Positions 47,571 to 59,632 are shown, numbered from the stretch's first letter. The stretch: DNA of 64,000 nucleotides from Enoplosus armatus (GCF_043641665.1 NC_092185.1:26316629-26380628), one strand, 5' to 3'. The notes: generated from the sequence alone by a model not told the origin. Made by a program: numbers and translations.

Positions 47571-49229
47571 ATTTTATGTAGTTCTTATCCAGTTCTATAT
47601 CTGCACCATGGAAAGACATGCCGCATTATCTTCTATCACTTCCAGTTTCACACTATAACCATGGAAACAGACAACCACTACTGGATTAGTTGGAAAACTG
47701 AAACTGAAAAAAAACAAAACGTCTAAACGTAATGATTACGAGGCAAGATCAAAAATTATAAAGAGCGTATTTTTAAAAAAAATCTGATTTCTAAGCAGAT
47801 TTCTCCACACACTCACATCACTAGAGAGAGTGAGTCACACTAATTCCAGCAACAGGTGTCTGATGTCTGCTTCACTTTTTTGATGCATCAGTGAAGTCTA
47901 GCATCAACCCTCAGGACAAACCCTCCACATTCTACATGATAAACGCTGTATGCAGCCCAACAAGCACTTTATATTGTGAGGAGCGTTTTTGTTAACCCAT
48001 TCATTTCGATGTTCTTTGTTGCTACACTGACTTGACGGACTGAGATAAAAAGCTAAGCTATTCTAGCTTCAGACTTAGTGAAGTGAAGGGAGGAAGGGTG
48101 AAAGGGAGGAGTAAACAACATGTCAGTTTGGATGAGGCACACAGTAACATGACTGACCTACATTATTCTAATGCACCAGAGGGAGAGGAAATGAATCTTA
48201 CATATATTCATTCACGCTACAAACAAGGAAGCCATTAGGATTCACTGAACAGTACAGTTAATTTAAACTGCTATCAGCTAAATGTTCCTCTACACAGTTA
48301 GCGCTGATGACATTTAATACCCACTTGTTTCTGCTTAGTAACATTTTTATGTTCTAGTAATCTCTTAATGCCCATAATATCGCTTCATTCGACGCGATAT
48401 GACTTTGACAGGTTTCTGCCCTCTGATGGTGGTGAACTGAATCAAAGAGGAACAAGAGGGAGCTAAGAAGAGAACTATTGCATTGGGTCTCATTATTCTA
48501 ACAGATTCTGACCTTTACAGCACAAACTATTCTCACCCAGTGTCCCTCGACGCTTAAAGCTGCGCTATCAACAATGGATGCGCAATGTGCAGGTGTCACT
48601 CTTAAGAGATGATCCCGCTGAGAATCAACGTTTTTGGTCCTCTGGCTCACAACTTTACCGTTTCGGATTCAGTCGCACCTGGTTTTCAGAAGCATCTGTT
48701 TTCAGTGGAAAAGCTCCGATAAACCCACGTCATGTCCACTGCCTGCCCAGAACCAAATGGCAAACTGGCTGCTATGTGCTCCCCTGTGTTTACCAGCTAG
48801 CTAGCCTAACTGTGTCCATTTGCACAGATCGGGAGTTGGTGGAGATCGAAGCAGAACTAAAGGGAGACATCAGGTGGACACAAGCACGACTCCAAATGAA
48901 TACTAATGTTACTCTGGTGTGTAACTAACTTTCCTAACAAGTTCACCATACCAACTTTGTAAGGTGGTATGGAAATGCTGTGTTTCAGGTTTTTCTGTTG
49001 CCCTCAAGTGGCCAAAAAAAATAGTTTGAACGCAGCTTGAGTGCAGCACTTGCACCTGCAATTCCAACTGTAGCCACTATGCAAAAAAAAAAAAAATCAG
49101 CACACAGCCAACGTTGTTCCTAGGGGAATATTTATCCCCCTGGAAATATGAAGGCGATCATCAGAATTCATGCCAGTCCGTCTATTAGATCCAAATATAT
49201 TTTGTGTCCAAGGCTGCGAGGTCATCAAA
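47571..49229. other. Upstream flank; possible unclassified repeat at 48553-49060
   Basis: At 48553 GCTTAAAGCTGCGC and near 49030 GAACGCAGCTT hint at inverted ends, and the internal CCCTCAAGTGGCCAAAAA occurs in common fish MITEs, but only one copy is here and the ends do not pair well. No gene. Confidence 0.4.
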
Positions 49230-49460
49230 ATGAATTCATGTCTTCATTCTCCGGGGACCACGAAACATCCACTGCAATTAGGATGGTAATCTGGGGCTGT
49301 GTGCAACGTTGACATTTTGACCTGAGTGGTGCCACAGGAAAGGTCAGGGACGTGGAAATCATTAGGATTCATCCTCTGGGGAACATGAATATCTGTGCTA
49401 AATGTAACATCTGGCCAGTAGTTGACGAGATACAGAATCCTGCTGTGTATCAGACAGACC
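49230..49460 (-). repeat. Interspersed repeat family H, copy 2 (inverted)
   Basis: Plus strand TTCTCCGGGGACCACGAA and ATTAGGATTCATCCTCTGGG followed by GAACATGAATATCTGTGCTA mirror the family-H motifs at 46495-46640. The 135-codon open frame across it is incidental. Confidence 0.6.
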
Positions 49461-49718
49461 TTCCACCACTGTCTGTGCAGTGAAGCAGAGAGGATATACA
49501 GTACAGTAAGCATAATCTGAAACCGCCGTGTAAATTGGGACAAAGGACCTATTTTTGAAGGTCCAACAGTTTGAGGAAGCCGGCCTCCTCTTACATAAGG
49601 CGGTGGGAGACTACTGTAATGTGAGCTTGAATAATCCTGACCTAATTTCACTGCTGCACTCCTCCAGTGAGGTCAAGAATGTGTTTGAGAGAGATGTACA
49701 AACGCAGAGAACCAAACA

Positions 49719-49751
<33 letters not shown>

Positions 49752-50533
49752 CAGAAGTGGTGCATAGTCTGGCCTGTCTTACTCGTTGTCTTCACCTCTC
49801 TCTCTCTCTCTCTCTGCACACACACACACACACACGCATACACAGTGCAGTCTGGCTCAGGGCCCCCCCCCCTTCTGTCTGGCCAAAGGAATGCTCCGTT
49901 TCCTGTGTGTTGTGATCAGTGCACACTGACTGCTTCCCAATGGGCCTCCTAACAGATCCCAGTAGCTTGATAAGGAAGCTGCCTTCTCTGGTAGTAGATA
50001 CAACAGCTACTGAAACCGCTACACTGTTTCCCCATTCAAATCTAATTCACCTTTTAAGCAATTTGGGCTGTAAACGTTTTTTCAAGCTCTTCTCAGAACT
50101 CTTTGGTATATAACATATAAATTGCATGAACATGTGAACTTGGGAGAAATTCAGTGCTGGTTAAAGCGAAAGATTCCACTCATTTCATAATGGTGAGGAA
50201 GTCGTTATTTCCTTAGATAGATTTCTACAGCACCAACCAAAAAGCTCTTTCACATCTCCAGCAGCTAAAACATGTCGTGTGGGAGCTGCAGTTGTAGTTA
50301 AAAATAGACCAGTTGTTCTCTGTAAAAAAAATAGCACAGGGTCAGATTTTATTAACAAGTACAGTAGCAAGTACAGGCAGACGAGAGAAAGCCTCAATGC
50401 AGATACACACGGCAAAAGAAGTGGGACAGGACTTTAACTCTCTGTTAGCTATGTGCAAGCAAGTGTAACTCCAAATCAAATTAGTTCATTGTTACACGCT
50501 CTTCCTCGCTCCCCCCCCCCCCCCAAATTACAA
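49461..50533. other. Upstream flank; CA and CT microsatellites
   Basis: CA tracts at about 49721-49750 and 49818-49834, CT tract 49797-49815, C runs near 49862-49871 and 50512-50524. No gene. Confidence 0.5.
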
Positions 50534-50564
50534 ACAATACATGTATGTAACCATGGTTCAACTG

Positions 50565-50790
50565 GTCCTCTAGTGAGTATTTGGGGCGGCAGAAAACAAG
50601 CTGGTCACTGTAGTTTTTAAGCAAATGTTTCTCAAACAGGAAGAAATATTGCATTTGTTGGGGACTATTTTCAGCGGCGGATGAATCTACATTTGGTGCT
50701 CTAGTGAGTATTTGGGGCAGCAGGACGGTGTGTGTGGGACTGAGTCAAAATAAACTACACTGTGTGTGTTCATGGTAATGAAGGAACATA
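50565..50790 (+). repeat. Interspersed repeat family A, copy 4, bracketed by a 26-bp direct repeat
   Basis: Contains GGGGACTATTTTCAGCGGC and the AGTATTTGGGGC block twice (near 50576 and 50708). The bracketing 26-bp direct repeat lies at 50534-50559 and 50790-50815 and is identical (it includes ATACATGTATGTAACCATGG). Confidence 0.75.
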
Positions 50791-50946
50791 CAATACATGT
50801 ATGTAACCATGGTTCTATGAATTCTGGACAACGGCCAGAGACAGTACGTAATGCCGGGATTTTCCCCTGTCTGTGGTGGTCAGAACGAATACATTGTATA
50901 TCCACTGACCCCCACCCATATACAATTTCAAAAAACCTAAATAGCG

Positions 50947-51283
50947 AACTCAATACCTGCAGGACGTTTGTGCAAAACTAGCAATTTGTATAAAATTCTG
51001 AACAGACTACTTCCTGTGGATATTGTAATGTATCAGACGATTTTTCCTTATATTTTAGGAACACAATTCTATGTCTGTATTATGATTTTCTTTTGATTTC
51101 GTTATCATACATATGTTTTAGTAGTCCAAGCAGCCTGGCTTTATAATATGTATTCTTACCCTTAAATTTAGTTGTCTTCTTCACAGAAATGAATTAAAAG
51201 CATGTATATCATATTCTATATATATATATAAAAATACTTACACCCTTAAAATCAAGAGGGTCGAGATGTTTGGGAACCACTGG
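50947..51283 (-). mobile_element. MITE family F, copy 2 (reverse)
   Basis: Ends with GGGAACCACTGG, the inverted start of copy 1; includes AAGCAGCCTGGCTTTATAAT and GATATTGTAATGTATCAGA shared with copies 3 and 4. Its outer limit near 50947 is a truncation. Confidence 0.75.
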
Positions 51284-51588
51284 AGTAAAGGGTCGGATTT
51301 TGTCCAAAAACACTACATGTTATTATTTGACTTGAAAATTGAGTTCATATTTCACAGATCCACGACACGCTTACGTTTATTTTGTCTGGAAACATCTCTT
51401 GAAATTAGAAATATCAACTGGGTATGATTCTGACTGTGTGTGTGTGTAAAATGGTGCTGACTCAGTGTATTTTCTCTAAGTTATCACTCTATCAGCGCAG
51501 ACGCATACGCCCTCCTTTTATGTCTTCCTCTCTCTCGCTGTCCATGGTTATGCACATTAGCAGAGTGCCAGTATGCGGACACACACAC

Positions 51589-51631
<43 letters not shown>

Positions 51632-52069
51632 CTAATGAATGTAACATCTGAAGCTGATGTGCAGTGCTATTACTGGAGCAGTCAGCAGAAATCTCCGTGG
51701 TGAAAAGCTTCACTCAGCAGAAACCCTAGTGATGTCGCCTCCACTGCTCTCCTGCCCTTTAAACCACAGGGGCTAAAACGCAGGTGTCCTATATCCAGGG
51801 CTCACTGAGGGCTCACACACTGAGGGCTCACACACAGCGGGCACACAATACCTATCATATATGTCATGTCATCTCGCAAAATATCAATGTATGCCATGTA
51901 TGATATATGAGATATTAAAGGGAGATTTAACTTGATATGGTATTTTAATCATCTCACGGTATATATCATCAATATATATACATATACACATGTATACACA
52001 TATATACATCTATATATAATATAATATATAATATTATATTATATTATATTATATATAATATGCATGCAT
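51284..52069. other. Upstream flank; CA tract and AT-rich tract
   Basis: CA tract at 51591-51628, and an AT-dominated stretch (51958-52068) of TATA/ATATTAT units that could stem-loop extensively. No gene. Confidence 0.5.
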
Positions 52070-52474
52070 TTAATTCATTTCTGTGAAGAAGACTAACTAA
52101 AGTGAACTAAATTTAAGGGTTATTTTATAATAACCTCTTTATTTATTATAAAGCCAGGCTGCTTGGACTATTAAAAAGTATGTATGTATGGTAAATTAAA
52201 AGAAAATCAGAATACGGACATAGAATTGTGTTCCTACAAATATAAGGAAAAATCATCTGATACATTACAATATCCACAGGAAATAGTCTGTTCAGAATTT
52301 TATACAAATTGTAAGCTTCACACAAACTTCCTGCAGGTATTACGTTCATTATTTAGGTTAATAGTTCTGTGCTGTTATTGTTTTTTAGGCTACTTTTCCC
52401 CCTTTTTATGTGTGTGTGTCGGGGGGGGGGGGGTTAAATAGGGGTGCCTTAAGAAAAAGGTTGGGAACCACTGG
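52070..52474 (+). mobile_element. MITE family F, copy 3 (right part)
   Basis: Shares TTATTATAAAGCCAGGCTGC and GATACATTACAATATCCACA with copy 2, inverted relative to it, and ends GGTTGGGAACCACTGG. A G12 run lies at about 52421-52432. Confidence 0.75.
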
Positions 52475-52969
52475 TTTATAGCTCTTATCTAATATATATA
52501 TATACTTAGTTGCACTTAATGTTGCGCTCAAGGGTACTGCATTAATGCAAAATGTGTATTCTTTATGACAAATTTTCTTTTTTTTTTTTAAATATAAGCA
52601 AGACTTGCATCCAAAATCTGAAGCCTAAAAACATAAATATCTGCTTCACCTTTCGAAACCATTCATTAAACACGTGAACATGTTTGCCAAATGTTGAGCC
52701 AAGGCTTGCCAACAGGAGCTGCACAGATACATTCTATTTCTGTGTGATTTATGTGATACATCACATCTACAGTTCGGGCAACCTGACCATGGCTAGGTCC
52801 ATTTTCAGACTGAACCGGACTGGATTACAAAGATTATCAAATGTCAGGTGTGGAAAATCAGTCCTAAATTCTAAATGGTGCTACCGAGGCTTAGGAGTCT
52901 AAATCCAGCTGTAGAGCTGTCCTAACAGTTCCCTTAAAATATTCAGACAACCACGAGCATGCATCCCTC
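52475..52969. other. Upstream flank, nothing recognised
   Basis: AT-rich with a poly-T run near 52578-52589; no gene. Confidence 0.45.
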
Positions 52970-53136
52970 GTGAGCATTGGGGGCGGCAGAAAGCAAGCTG
53001 GTCACTGTAGTTTTTAGCAAACGTTTCTCAAACAGGAGGAAATTTTCAGCGATGGATGAATCCACATTTGGTGCTCTAGTGAGTATTTGGGGTTGCAGGA
53101 CAGTGTATGTAGGAACATGTCACCCAGTGCAACAAT
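52970..53136 (+). repeat. Interspersed repeat family A, copy 5
   Basis: From GGGGGCGGCAGAAAGCAAGC to GTCACCCAGTGCAACAATGT; lacks the right part. It abuts the LINE fragment directly. Confidence 0.7.
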
Positions 53137-54010
53137 GTGGCTCTCACTTACAACACACGCTTTGACATCCGTAACCACTCTGCTGCCTGCAAGGCGCTGC
53201 CAAGAGCTCTCCCCTTTCATGAGCCTGCGCACCCCCCCCCCTTCACACTGCAGGATGTCCGACAGCTGCTGGGCAGGTGCAAACCTGGCAAGGCACCAGC
53301 GCCAGATGGCATCCCAGCGAAGTTGCTCAAGCTCTGTGCCATGGAGCTCTCTTGCATCCTCCACTCCATCTTCTGGGAATCCATCATACCAGTACCCAAG
53401 AAAACCCCGTCCTTCAAAACCCAACCACCACCAACTGGTCGCACTCACTCCATTAGTCATGAAATGCCTGAAAAAAATGATTTTGAACACCATCCTGCCA
53501 GCCGTCAGGCCACAGCTGGTCCCCCACCAGTTTGCCTATAGGGCCAAACGAGGGACAGAGGATGCTGTGTGACATGTGTCCCCCACTCCCTCCTCCAACA
53601 TCTGGAATCACCAGGCAACTTTGCTTCAATCCTTTTTTTTGTCGACTTCAGCTCCGCCTTCAACACAATTCAGCGCCACCAGATGATCAAGAAACTTCAC
53701 CATCTCAACATCCCTCCACTGGGTTCATAATTCCCTCAGCAACAGACCACAGGCTACACAGTAACATCATCAACTGTCATCACCAACGCCGGAGCCCCTC
53801 AGGGCCGTGTCCTCAGTCCCTTCCTTTACACCCTCTACAAAAATGACTGTATCAGTCCTTCATTACATACTTCAAATACTCCGATGAAACTGCCATTCTG
53901 TCACCACTCAATGACAATAACTCCGTTGCAGCCGTCAAAACTCCCTTTCTCACGCCACACAATGGTGCACCGATTAGTACCTGCAGCTGAACGTGGACAA
54001 GACTGGTCAT
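53137..54010 (+). mobile_element. LINE reverse-transcriptase fragment, frameshifted and inactive
   Basis: Consecutive reverse-transcriptase motifs appear in order but in different frames: GKAPAPDGIPAKLLKLCA (about 53287-53340), SIIPVPKK (about 53379-53403), PVALTPLVMKCL then FAYRAKRGTEDAV (about 53440-53570), FVDFSSAFNTIQ (53637-53675), GAPQGRVLSPFLYTLY (about 53791-53838) and YSDETAILS (about 53878-53904), then LNVDKTGHL. The active-site Y-S-D-D of this lineage reads Y-S-D-E, and there are several frameshifts and a deletion between blocks 2 and 3. It belongs to the jockey/L2/CR1 assemblage; the exact clade is uncertain. No endonuclease or ORF1 nearby. Confidence 0.85.
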
Positions 54011-54559
54011 TTGCACGTCAAATTAGCCTACGTTATAGTTAGCTCACACTAGCTAGCCAACATTCCCGTATGCGTTGTGTTTGTGTTGTTGACATAACAC
54101 GGAGAGACAAACCCTTACTGTGATATTTCTAGCTTGTTTGTAATGGCGCCTAGTGATGTTCAACATCTGTTAAAATCATTCTCGTGTGGACCAAAATATA
54201 AATACAAACCATTATTCTTGTTCTTAACATTGTGAAAGGTATGCCATACTTTTATTCTATAAAACACATTGATTCTAATATGGTTTCTTTTTTTTTTAAC
54301 CCACTTATGGAGGAGAAGCTCCAATCACTCGTGCATCTAAGGGTTAACAAATTGACAGATCCGCAAAAATTCACGTGAACGGGATTCATCGCAAAAATGA
54401 TCAAGTTGAAGGCCACAAAACGGTTCATGAGTGGTTATTTGTCAGTTATTGTGCTGTAAAAGTTAATATTCATCTTGTGTACATTATTTTAGCACCATGA
54501 GATACAACAAGTCACCCTCCCGAGGGACCCTTACCGAAAAGGGCAGTGATACCATCAAC
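54011..54559. other. Upstream flank, nothing certain
   Basis: TTAA-bounded 44-bp segment at 54300-54343 was considered a MITE and rejected. No gene. Confidence 0.4.
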
Positions 54560-54752
54560 CCCATAGACTGTATATAAAGATGGACGACATGACAGCTCCC
54601 CAAAAAAGTGAAGCCAAAACCTCTCGATCGCCCTCCCTGGGTAGCTGGCTGCAGTATAGGCCATAAACCCCCACCCCCTCCATATTAGCGGATGGGACAT
54701 CAAAACCGTGGTACAGTGGGAGGAAGTGGAGACGTTTTATATGCGGCCTATG
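54560..54752 (+). mobile_element. MITE family E, internally deleted copy
   Basis: Left end CCCATAGACTGTATATAAAG and right block GTACAGTGGGAGGAAGTGGA are both present, but only 193 bp separate the ends, against 500 bp in the full copy; the last TIR bases are degraded. Confidence 0.78.
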
Positions 54753-54784
54753 CATCAAGAAAGAAAGTACATCTATGCCCCAGG

Positions 54785-54890
54785 TGATGCTGATCTCCGC
54801 ACAGAGGAATAACACATATCAGGCTTTGGAGAAAGGCACAATACTCATTAGGAGGATACGTTCATTGTTGGTTTGGGTAGAGCTCCAGCT
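54785..54890 (+). repeat. Interspersed repeat family A, copy 6 (truncated)
   Basis: Matches only the right part: CGCACAGAGGAATAACACAT ... ATATCAGGCT ... CATTGTTGGTTTGGGT. Confidence 0.55.
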
Positions 54891-55337
54891 GTATGGGAGT
54901 ACTATTAATGATAGCAATGATGGCCAAAACTACAAGAATAAAAGTCTCACAATAAACCCAGGAATGGGAAAAAAAAAATCAATAATGCAACAATCTGGGT
55001 GAAAATTAGTTTATGCAGTGCAAGCGTTCTACATTTCCACAAATTGCAGGTTTTGTTTGGGGAGGGGGCTGCAGCCGCTTCTACTCACTTTCCATTATTG
55101 GAGGCATATTTTGAGCTGAAACAAGTGTCCATATACAGACAGACACAAACAGACATTAAGGTCACTGCAGCTTGGGTGGTCAATTGTGTACGCGTGCACA
55201 CACACACACACACACACACGCAACACACTCTCCATGGAAGCTGTGGGTTTAATCTGCCCAGCTGCCATCCTGTGAATTGGTTGTGAACCGAGAGGCCAAG
55301 CAATTTACTCCTCACAAAGGCCATTCCACACCACTGA

Positions 55338-55376
<39 letters not shown>

Positions 55377-56809
55377 GTAAGTATGATGGAATTGAGGCGA
55401 GATGGGAGGGGGAGCAATAGATGGAATATGTGTGGGATAAAGAGTGCTGTAGTAGAAAGATGTGGAGGATTGGATAAATGACAGGGACACAGAGGGATGA
55501 GAGAGGGATGCTGGGAAATGAGAGGAAGGAGGTGAACGGAGGGATAACGATGGATGTCTGATGTTACACTTCTCACTGTCGTGTGATGACAAGCATTTCT
55601 CTGTCGTTCAAACGTTCACGTTTTTTTCAAAACGAGAGTCTTAAGTCAACCAAGTTTTCATCGGTTGGTTAGTGGCAAAAAAAACTCGCCGGGACCAAAG
55701 TATCAGGGGGACGGTTGCAACATGGCCCTTTTCTCTTGTTACACGGAAGTCAGGGACGATCTTATACTGTGTTGAAATAAATGTACAAAATGTTCCAACA
55801 CACTCATTATCAATACCGCTTTCGCCCACATTGGTATTTTTGCTTATTGCGACGTCATTTCTTGGAGTATCTTCAAATGCTTCATATCCCTAAAATCTGT
55901 ACAACCTGAGCTAAAAGCTTAGGGAAGCCAATAAACCATAATAATTGCTAAAGAGTGTCTCATGAATATAGAAAAATACAAAAATCGGGCATCAAATTTT
56001 GCTAAACAAACACACAAAGCATATTGATCCAAAAGATTTCTAAATGCAGAAACATGAACAAAATTTTAAACACATTTTTAACACATTCTGCTGCAAAAAG
56101 AACGAACGCTCTAGCTATTACGTTTTGTTTTTTTCAATTTTAGATCGATTTCAACAGGATCACGCAAACATGAGCATTTGAAACAGAGGTCCATGCTCAT
56201 TATCACAGTTTTGTATTTCTCTGTAATGCAGGACGGTGTTGAAGGCAGAACGAGTAGGATTTGTAGGAACATTCAAAGTTGCCCCCCCCCAGCTGTAGCT
56301 TCCTCCTGGACGCTTGCTTACATCTGGCACCTGGTCGCTACGTTTTTGTTTTTTTTAAGGAGTCCGTGCAGCACAGACAGCAGGGTTCACAAGTCCACGC
56401 TCTGCCTCTCTAACACACTCACACACACACACACACACACACACAGTTAGCTGGGGGGGGCAGCAGTTTGTCCTGTAGGAGCAGCTTCTGTTTGCCAACT
56501 GCCTCCCTGACTGCAGCACAGAGGCCTTTTAAATGTAGCAGTGAGGCACAACAGCTGTGCAGCTTACTGCACTGTGGCTTTTACTCACTGCACTGGAGAC
56601 TCGTGATTAGACGGGAATTACATTCAATTCAAATTCGGCTCACTTGTAGCCACTACAGGCGTGAACATCCTCTGAGGGACCTACTGATGGTACTTTGTCC
56701 AGTGCAATGCGTCTGTTAAAGCCTTGTTTATGCTCTTGCGAGCAGGCCTCTGTAGATGTCGCGTGAGATTTGAGATTGCACAGGCGATCCGAGGAGCAGT
56801 GTTCTCCGA
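54891..56809. other. Upstream flank; CA/GT microsatellites
   Basis: CA tracts 55199-55221 and 56409-56444, GT tract 55341-55378. From about 56720 (CCTTGTTTATGCTCTTGCG) the sequence may be the outer part of family G. No gene. Confidence 0.5.
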
Positions 56810-57110
56810 AACGCCAGTGGAAGGTCATCATAAAGCAACATGGCTGCACTCCAGCACTAGAGCTTGTTGTTGCTGAGGAAGAATGTATCTGTTTTTATCT
56901 ATTAAATGTGGTGTCAGTATCTCTCTCTTGGAAGGGGTCGTAGAGGTGCTTGAAATGACATACCGGCTCGGCCAGTCCGGCTTCACAGGCGTCCATGTTG
57001 AAATGTCGCATCGCCAGGTTCAGAGGTGCGCGACAGCTTGCGGAGCCTTCGGCGTGGTGCGATTACATTATTTTGGGAGACACTACGGCGACCATAAATC
57101 CAGCTTTAGA
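56810..57110 (+). repeat. Interspersed repeat family G, copy 2
   Basis: Matches 225-545, with a roughly 40-bp extra segment near 56915-56955. Shared blocks include CACTAGAGCTTGTTG and GTTGAAATGTCGCATCGCCA (5' part of the shared motif). Non-coding. Confidence 0.65.
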
Positions 57111-57990
57111 AACAGTCAGACTGCTCTGGCAGGGCTGATGGATTACATGTGATTGCTACGAGGGATGGGCAAAATGGGCAAAATGTAATATCCTGATAAC
57201 TCTCTGGCACACATTCCCCTGTCAACGGACATGTAATATGCAGCATGGCTTGCACGTTTCTTCCAATTAACGGAGGAGAAGAACAACATTAATAAAAGCA
57301 TTAACGGTGGCTCCGCTCTGAACTCCATACGAGTTTAGCTGCTCCATATCACAATACAAAAGAAGGTAAACCTTCAAAGCGCAAACGAAACCATTTCGCA
57401 ACGTCTGTACGTTCAACAATAGACTTGGGTTTACTCAAACAAAATCCTCAGGTACAAATGAACAGTGTGTTCGGGGCATGAATCACTGGACGCGACGCGC
57501 TAGAACTGCGCTCATGTTGTCCAGCATCTACACGTAGGCCTATACCAGGTCAAAGTCCTCATCAAATTACACTAATCACCTGCAAACTAACAAGACATGT
57601 GACCCTGCTGGCTTTAAACCACGCCGAGAGTGTGCTTCATAATTCAGAACAAAGAAATGTGTCAATATCACCCACTGCAGAACAGCACAAATGCCTTACA
57701 AAGTGCCTTTTTTGTTGGTTAAAATGATGCTTTTAAAGGAAGTGCGCATTCCTTGCCTCAGGCCCTTTAATTGATTCTAATAGGTGTGTGTTTATTTTGC
57801 ACTTTTAGTGAGTCAGTCTGCTCATGGCAGCTGCCTAAAAGGCTCCCTAACTTCTGCCATTAAGACAATAGTAAATAGTAAATAGACAAAAAAAAAAAGC
57901 ATTTCCAAGGACAAAAGCAGAAAAGGTAGAAAAAGGACGGAAATGCAAGGGCAGCACCCCCGAACCAAATTAAAGACGAGGGCAGGAAAT
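57111..57990. other. Upstream flank, nothing recognised
   Basis: An A run near 57887-57898; no gene or repeat family recognised. Confidence 0.45.
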
Positions 57991-58404
57991 GCGATTCCAC
58001 TTCCTCCCACTGTACAACAATGAAGCCAAAATATCCCGGATACTGCCGCGGCCATCTTTACGCTGGTGACGCCATTTGGAGCTGGGGTCTGCGCAGTGGC
58101 GATCGTGGGGGTGGAGCCATGGTTTCGAGAGGCCCATACACCCGGCTGTCAGTCATGATGTTTACACCCCATTTTTAAAGCGTCAAATAACTAATTAAAA
58201 CCAAACGTGTCAGAAAAAAACCCCGAACACTTGAACAAACATCAGCGTGATAAGAACTACCCATGTCCCACCCGCTAACATGGACGGGGGGCGGGGTTTA
58301 TGATCTATATTGCAGCCGGCCTCCGGGGGGGGGGGGGGGGGGGGGTCGAGACGTTTTGGCTTCACTGTCAGGGAGCTGTCATTGTCGTCCATCTTTATAT
58401 ACAG
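57991..58404 (-). mobile_element. MITE family E, reverse copy with an internal G21 run
   Basis: Reads CCACTTCCTCCCACTGTAC to CCATCTTTATATACAG, the reverse complement of the family. The outermost terminal repeat is lost on the left. A G21 run (58325-58345) sits where other copies have a short C/G run beside CCCCTGGTGG. Confidence 0.8.
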
Positions 58405-58567
58405 AAATATGAGGGAAAATGAAATCCCCATTCTTGACCCTGCAAACAAAGCTGATTGTTCCTTCAATCTGCAGAAACAGCTTCAATTGGGCACACCAGA
58501 CTTCTTTGGGGGACCGTGTATTATCCAGAGCACCACAGGCCCGAACCCCTAACCCCTCTAACTGTAC

Positions 58568-58696
58568 GGTCGCATTACTTCAACGTCACCACCACTGAGC
58601 TTCACTTTTAAGAAAAACCCATTGACTTCCAGACGAGGGAACCGGAAGTGTAAAAATGCTGACTCGTTTCCGGGTTTTAGGACTCATTCCTGCAGC
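58568..58696 (-). mobile_element. MITE family D, copy 3 (internally deleted, reverse)
   Basis: Reverse complement of the left end of copy 2 (AACCGGAAGTGTAAAAATGC, then GGGTTTTAGGACTCATTCC) joined to GTCACCACCACTGAGCTTCA, which matches copy 1 near 9600-9625. About 350 bp of interior is missing. Confidence 0.75.
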
Positions 58697-59585
58697 AAAG
58701 GTGGACAACGGTGCTAATTATGGGTTACACAAACTATGGAAAACCCCCACCTCCAGTAGAGCTCATCAGTCAGGACTCACAAATCTTGAAAATTTTGAAA
58801 TGCGATAGCGATTGCTGTACGTGAGATATGAAGACGAAGGGAGAGTGGGGACACAAAGTGAGAGGTGATTGAATAGGGAGGTGGAAATGCATATCGAGGG
58901 AGTGAAGTGAAGTTGTGAAAGGTGAGTGGGGAAAGTATCTGCAGGGGAAATTACATCAAGCCCTCCATCTTTCAGTCAGGGCACAGTAATATCTACCTCT
59001 TCCCATCATTAATCTCGCCTCCTTTCCCGGTCTCTTCCATCCATTTACCATTTCATTATCCGCCTCTCTCTTCCATTTCTTTCTCATGCCCTCCCCCTCT
59101 CTCTCTCTCCTTCCTTGCGCTGCCCCCTCCACAGCGTGTAAATCATCCAATCAGGCCCCGATGTAGACCCCCATCACGATGGAGGCCAGAGGTCAAGCGC
59201 AGACAAACTGGGATGCTGCGCATCCGACTGGGAGGATGGATGGATGGATGGAAGGATGGCGAGAAAATGGCTGATAAATGGAGGTGCTCAGTGATTCAAG
59301 GAGAAAATGAGACAGGGTGGGTAGAGACCGGGGTCCTGCAGTTCCAAGACAACATTAATGAAATTCATTTTTGATTGAGCCTGCTGCTCATTTTTCTGAT
59401 TACTCGAATGACTGTTCAGTAAATTAAAATGTCAGAAAATATGAAAAAATAAAACATCATTGGCTCAACGAAACCAAAGTTTACACTGATATGAAACAGA
59501 GCAAAGTCTCCTTACATTTATAAAGGTGGAACCAGAGAATGAGAAGATGACTTTGATTGATCACTTATCAACAGTCTTGCACAAC
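58697..59585. other. Upstream flank, nothing recognised
   Basis: Short (GGAT)n at about 59233-59252. The 150-codon plus-strand frame at 58922-59374 is not recognised and is pyrimidine-rich; probably chance. Confidence 0.45.
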
Positions 59586-59632
59586 CCCCCCCCCCTCCCC
59601 GGGGATCAATGAAGTATTTCTGATTCTGATTA
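59586..59632 (+). mobile_element. LINE 3' end (short)
   Basis: CCCCGGGGATCAATGAAGTA then TTTCTGATTCTGATT, matching 32700-32759; preceded by a C run. Confidence 0.65.

Noticed and set aside
48553..49060. A MITE or short gene in the 116-codon frame at 48578
   Set aside because: A single copy, poorly matched ends and no recognisable protein; left as unclassified.
49244..49651. A 135-codon minus-strand gene
   Set aside because: It lies across repeat family H and has no recognisable protein family.
53087..53572. A host gene in the 134-161-codon frames
   Set aside because: The residues are reverse-transcriptase motifs of a LINE, frameshifted between blocks.
54296..54347. A TTAA-flanked 44-bp mini-MITE
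   Set aside because: The ends (CCCACTTATGG and reversed CCCTTAGATGC) pair poorly and no other copy is visible.
58922..59374. A 150-codon plus-strand gene
   Set aside because: Low-complexity pyrimidine-rich translation, no family recognised, no splice or promoter support.
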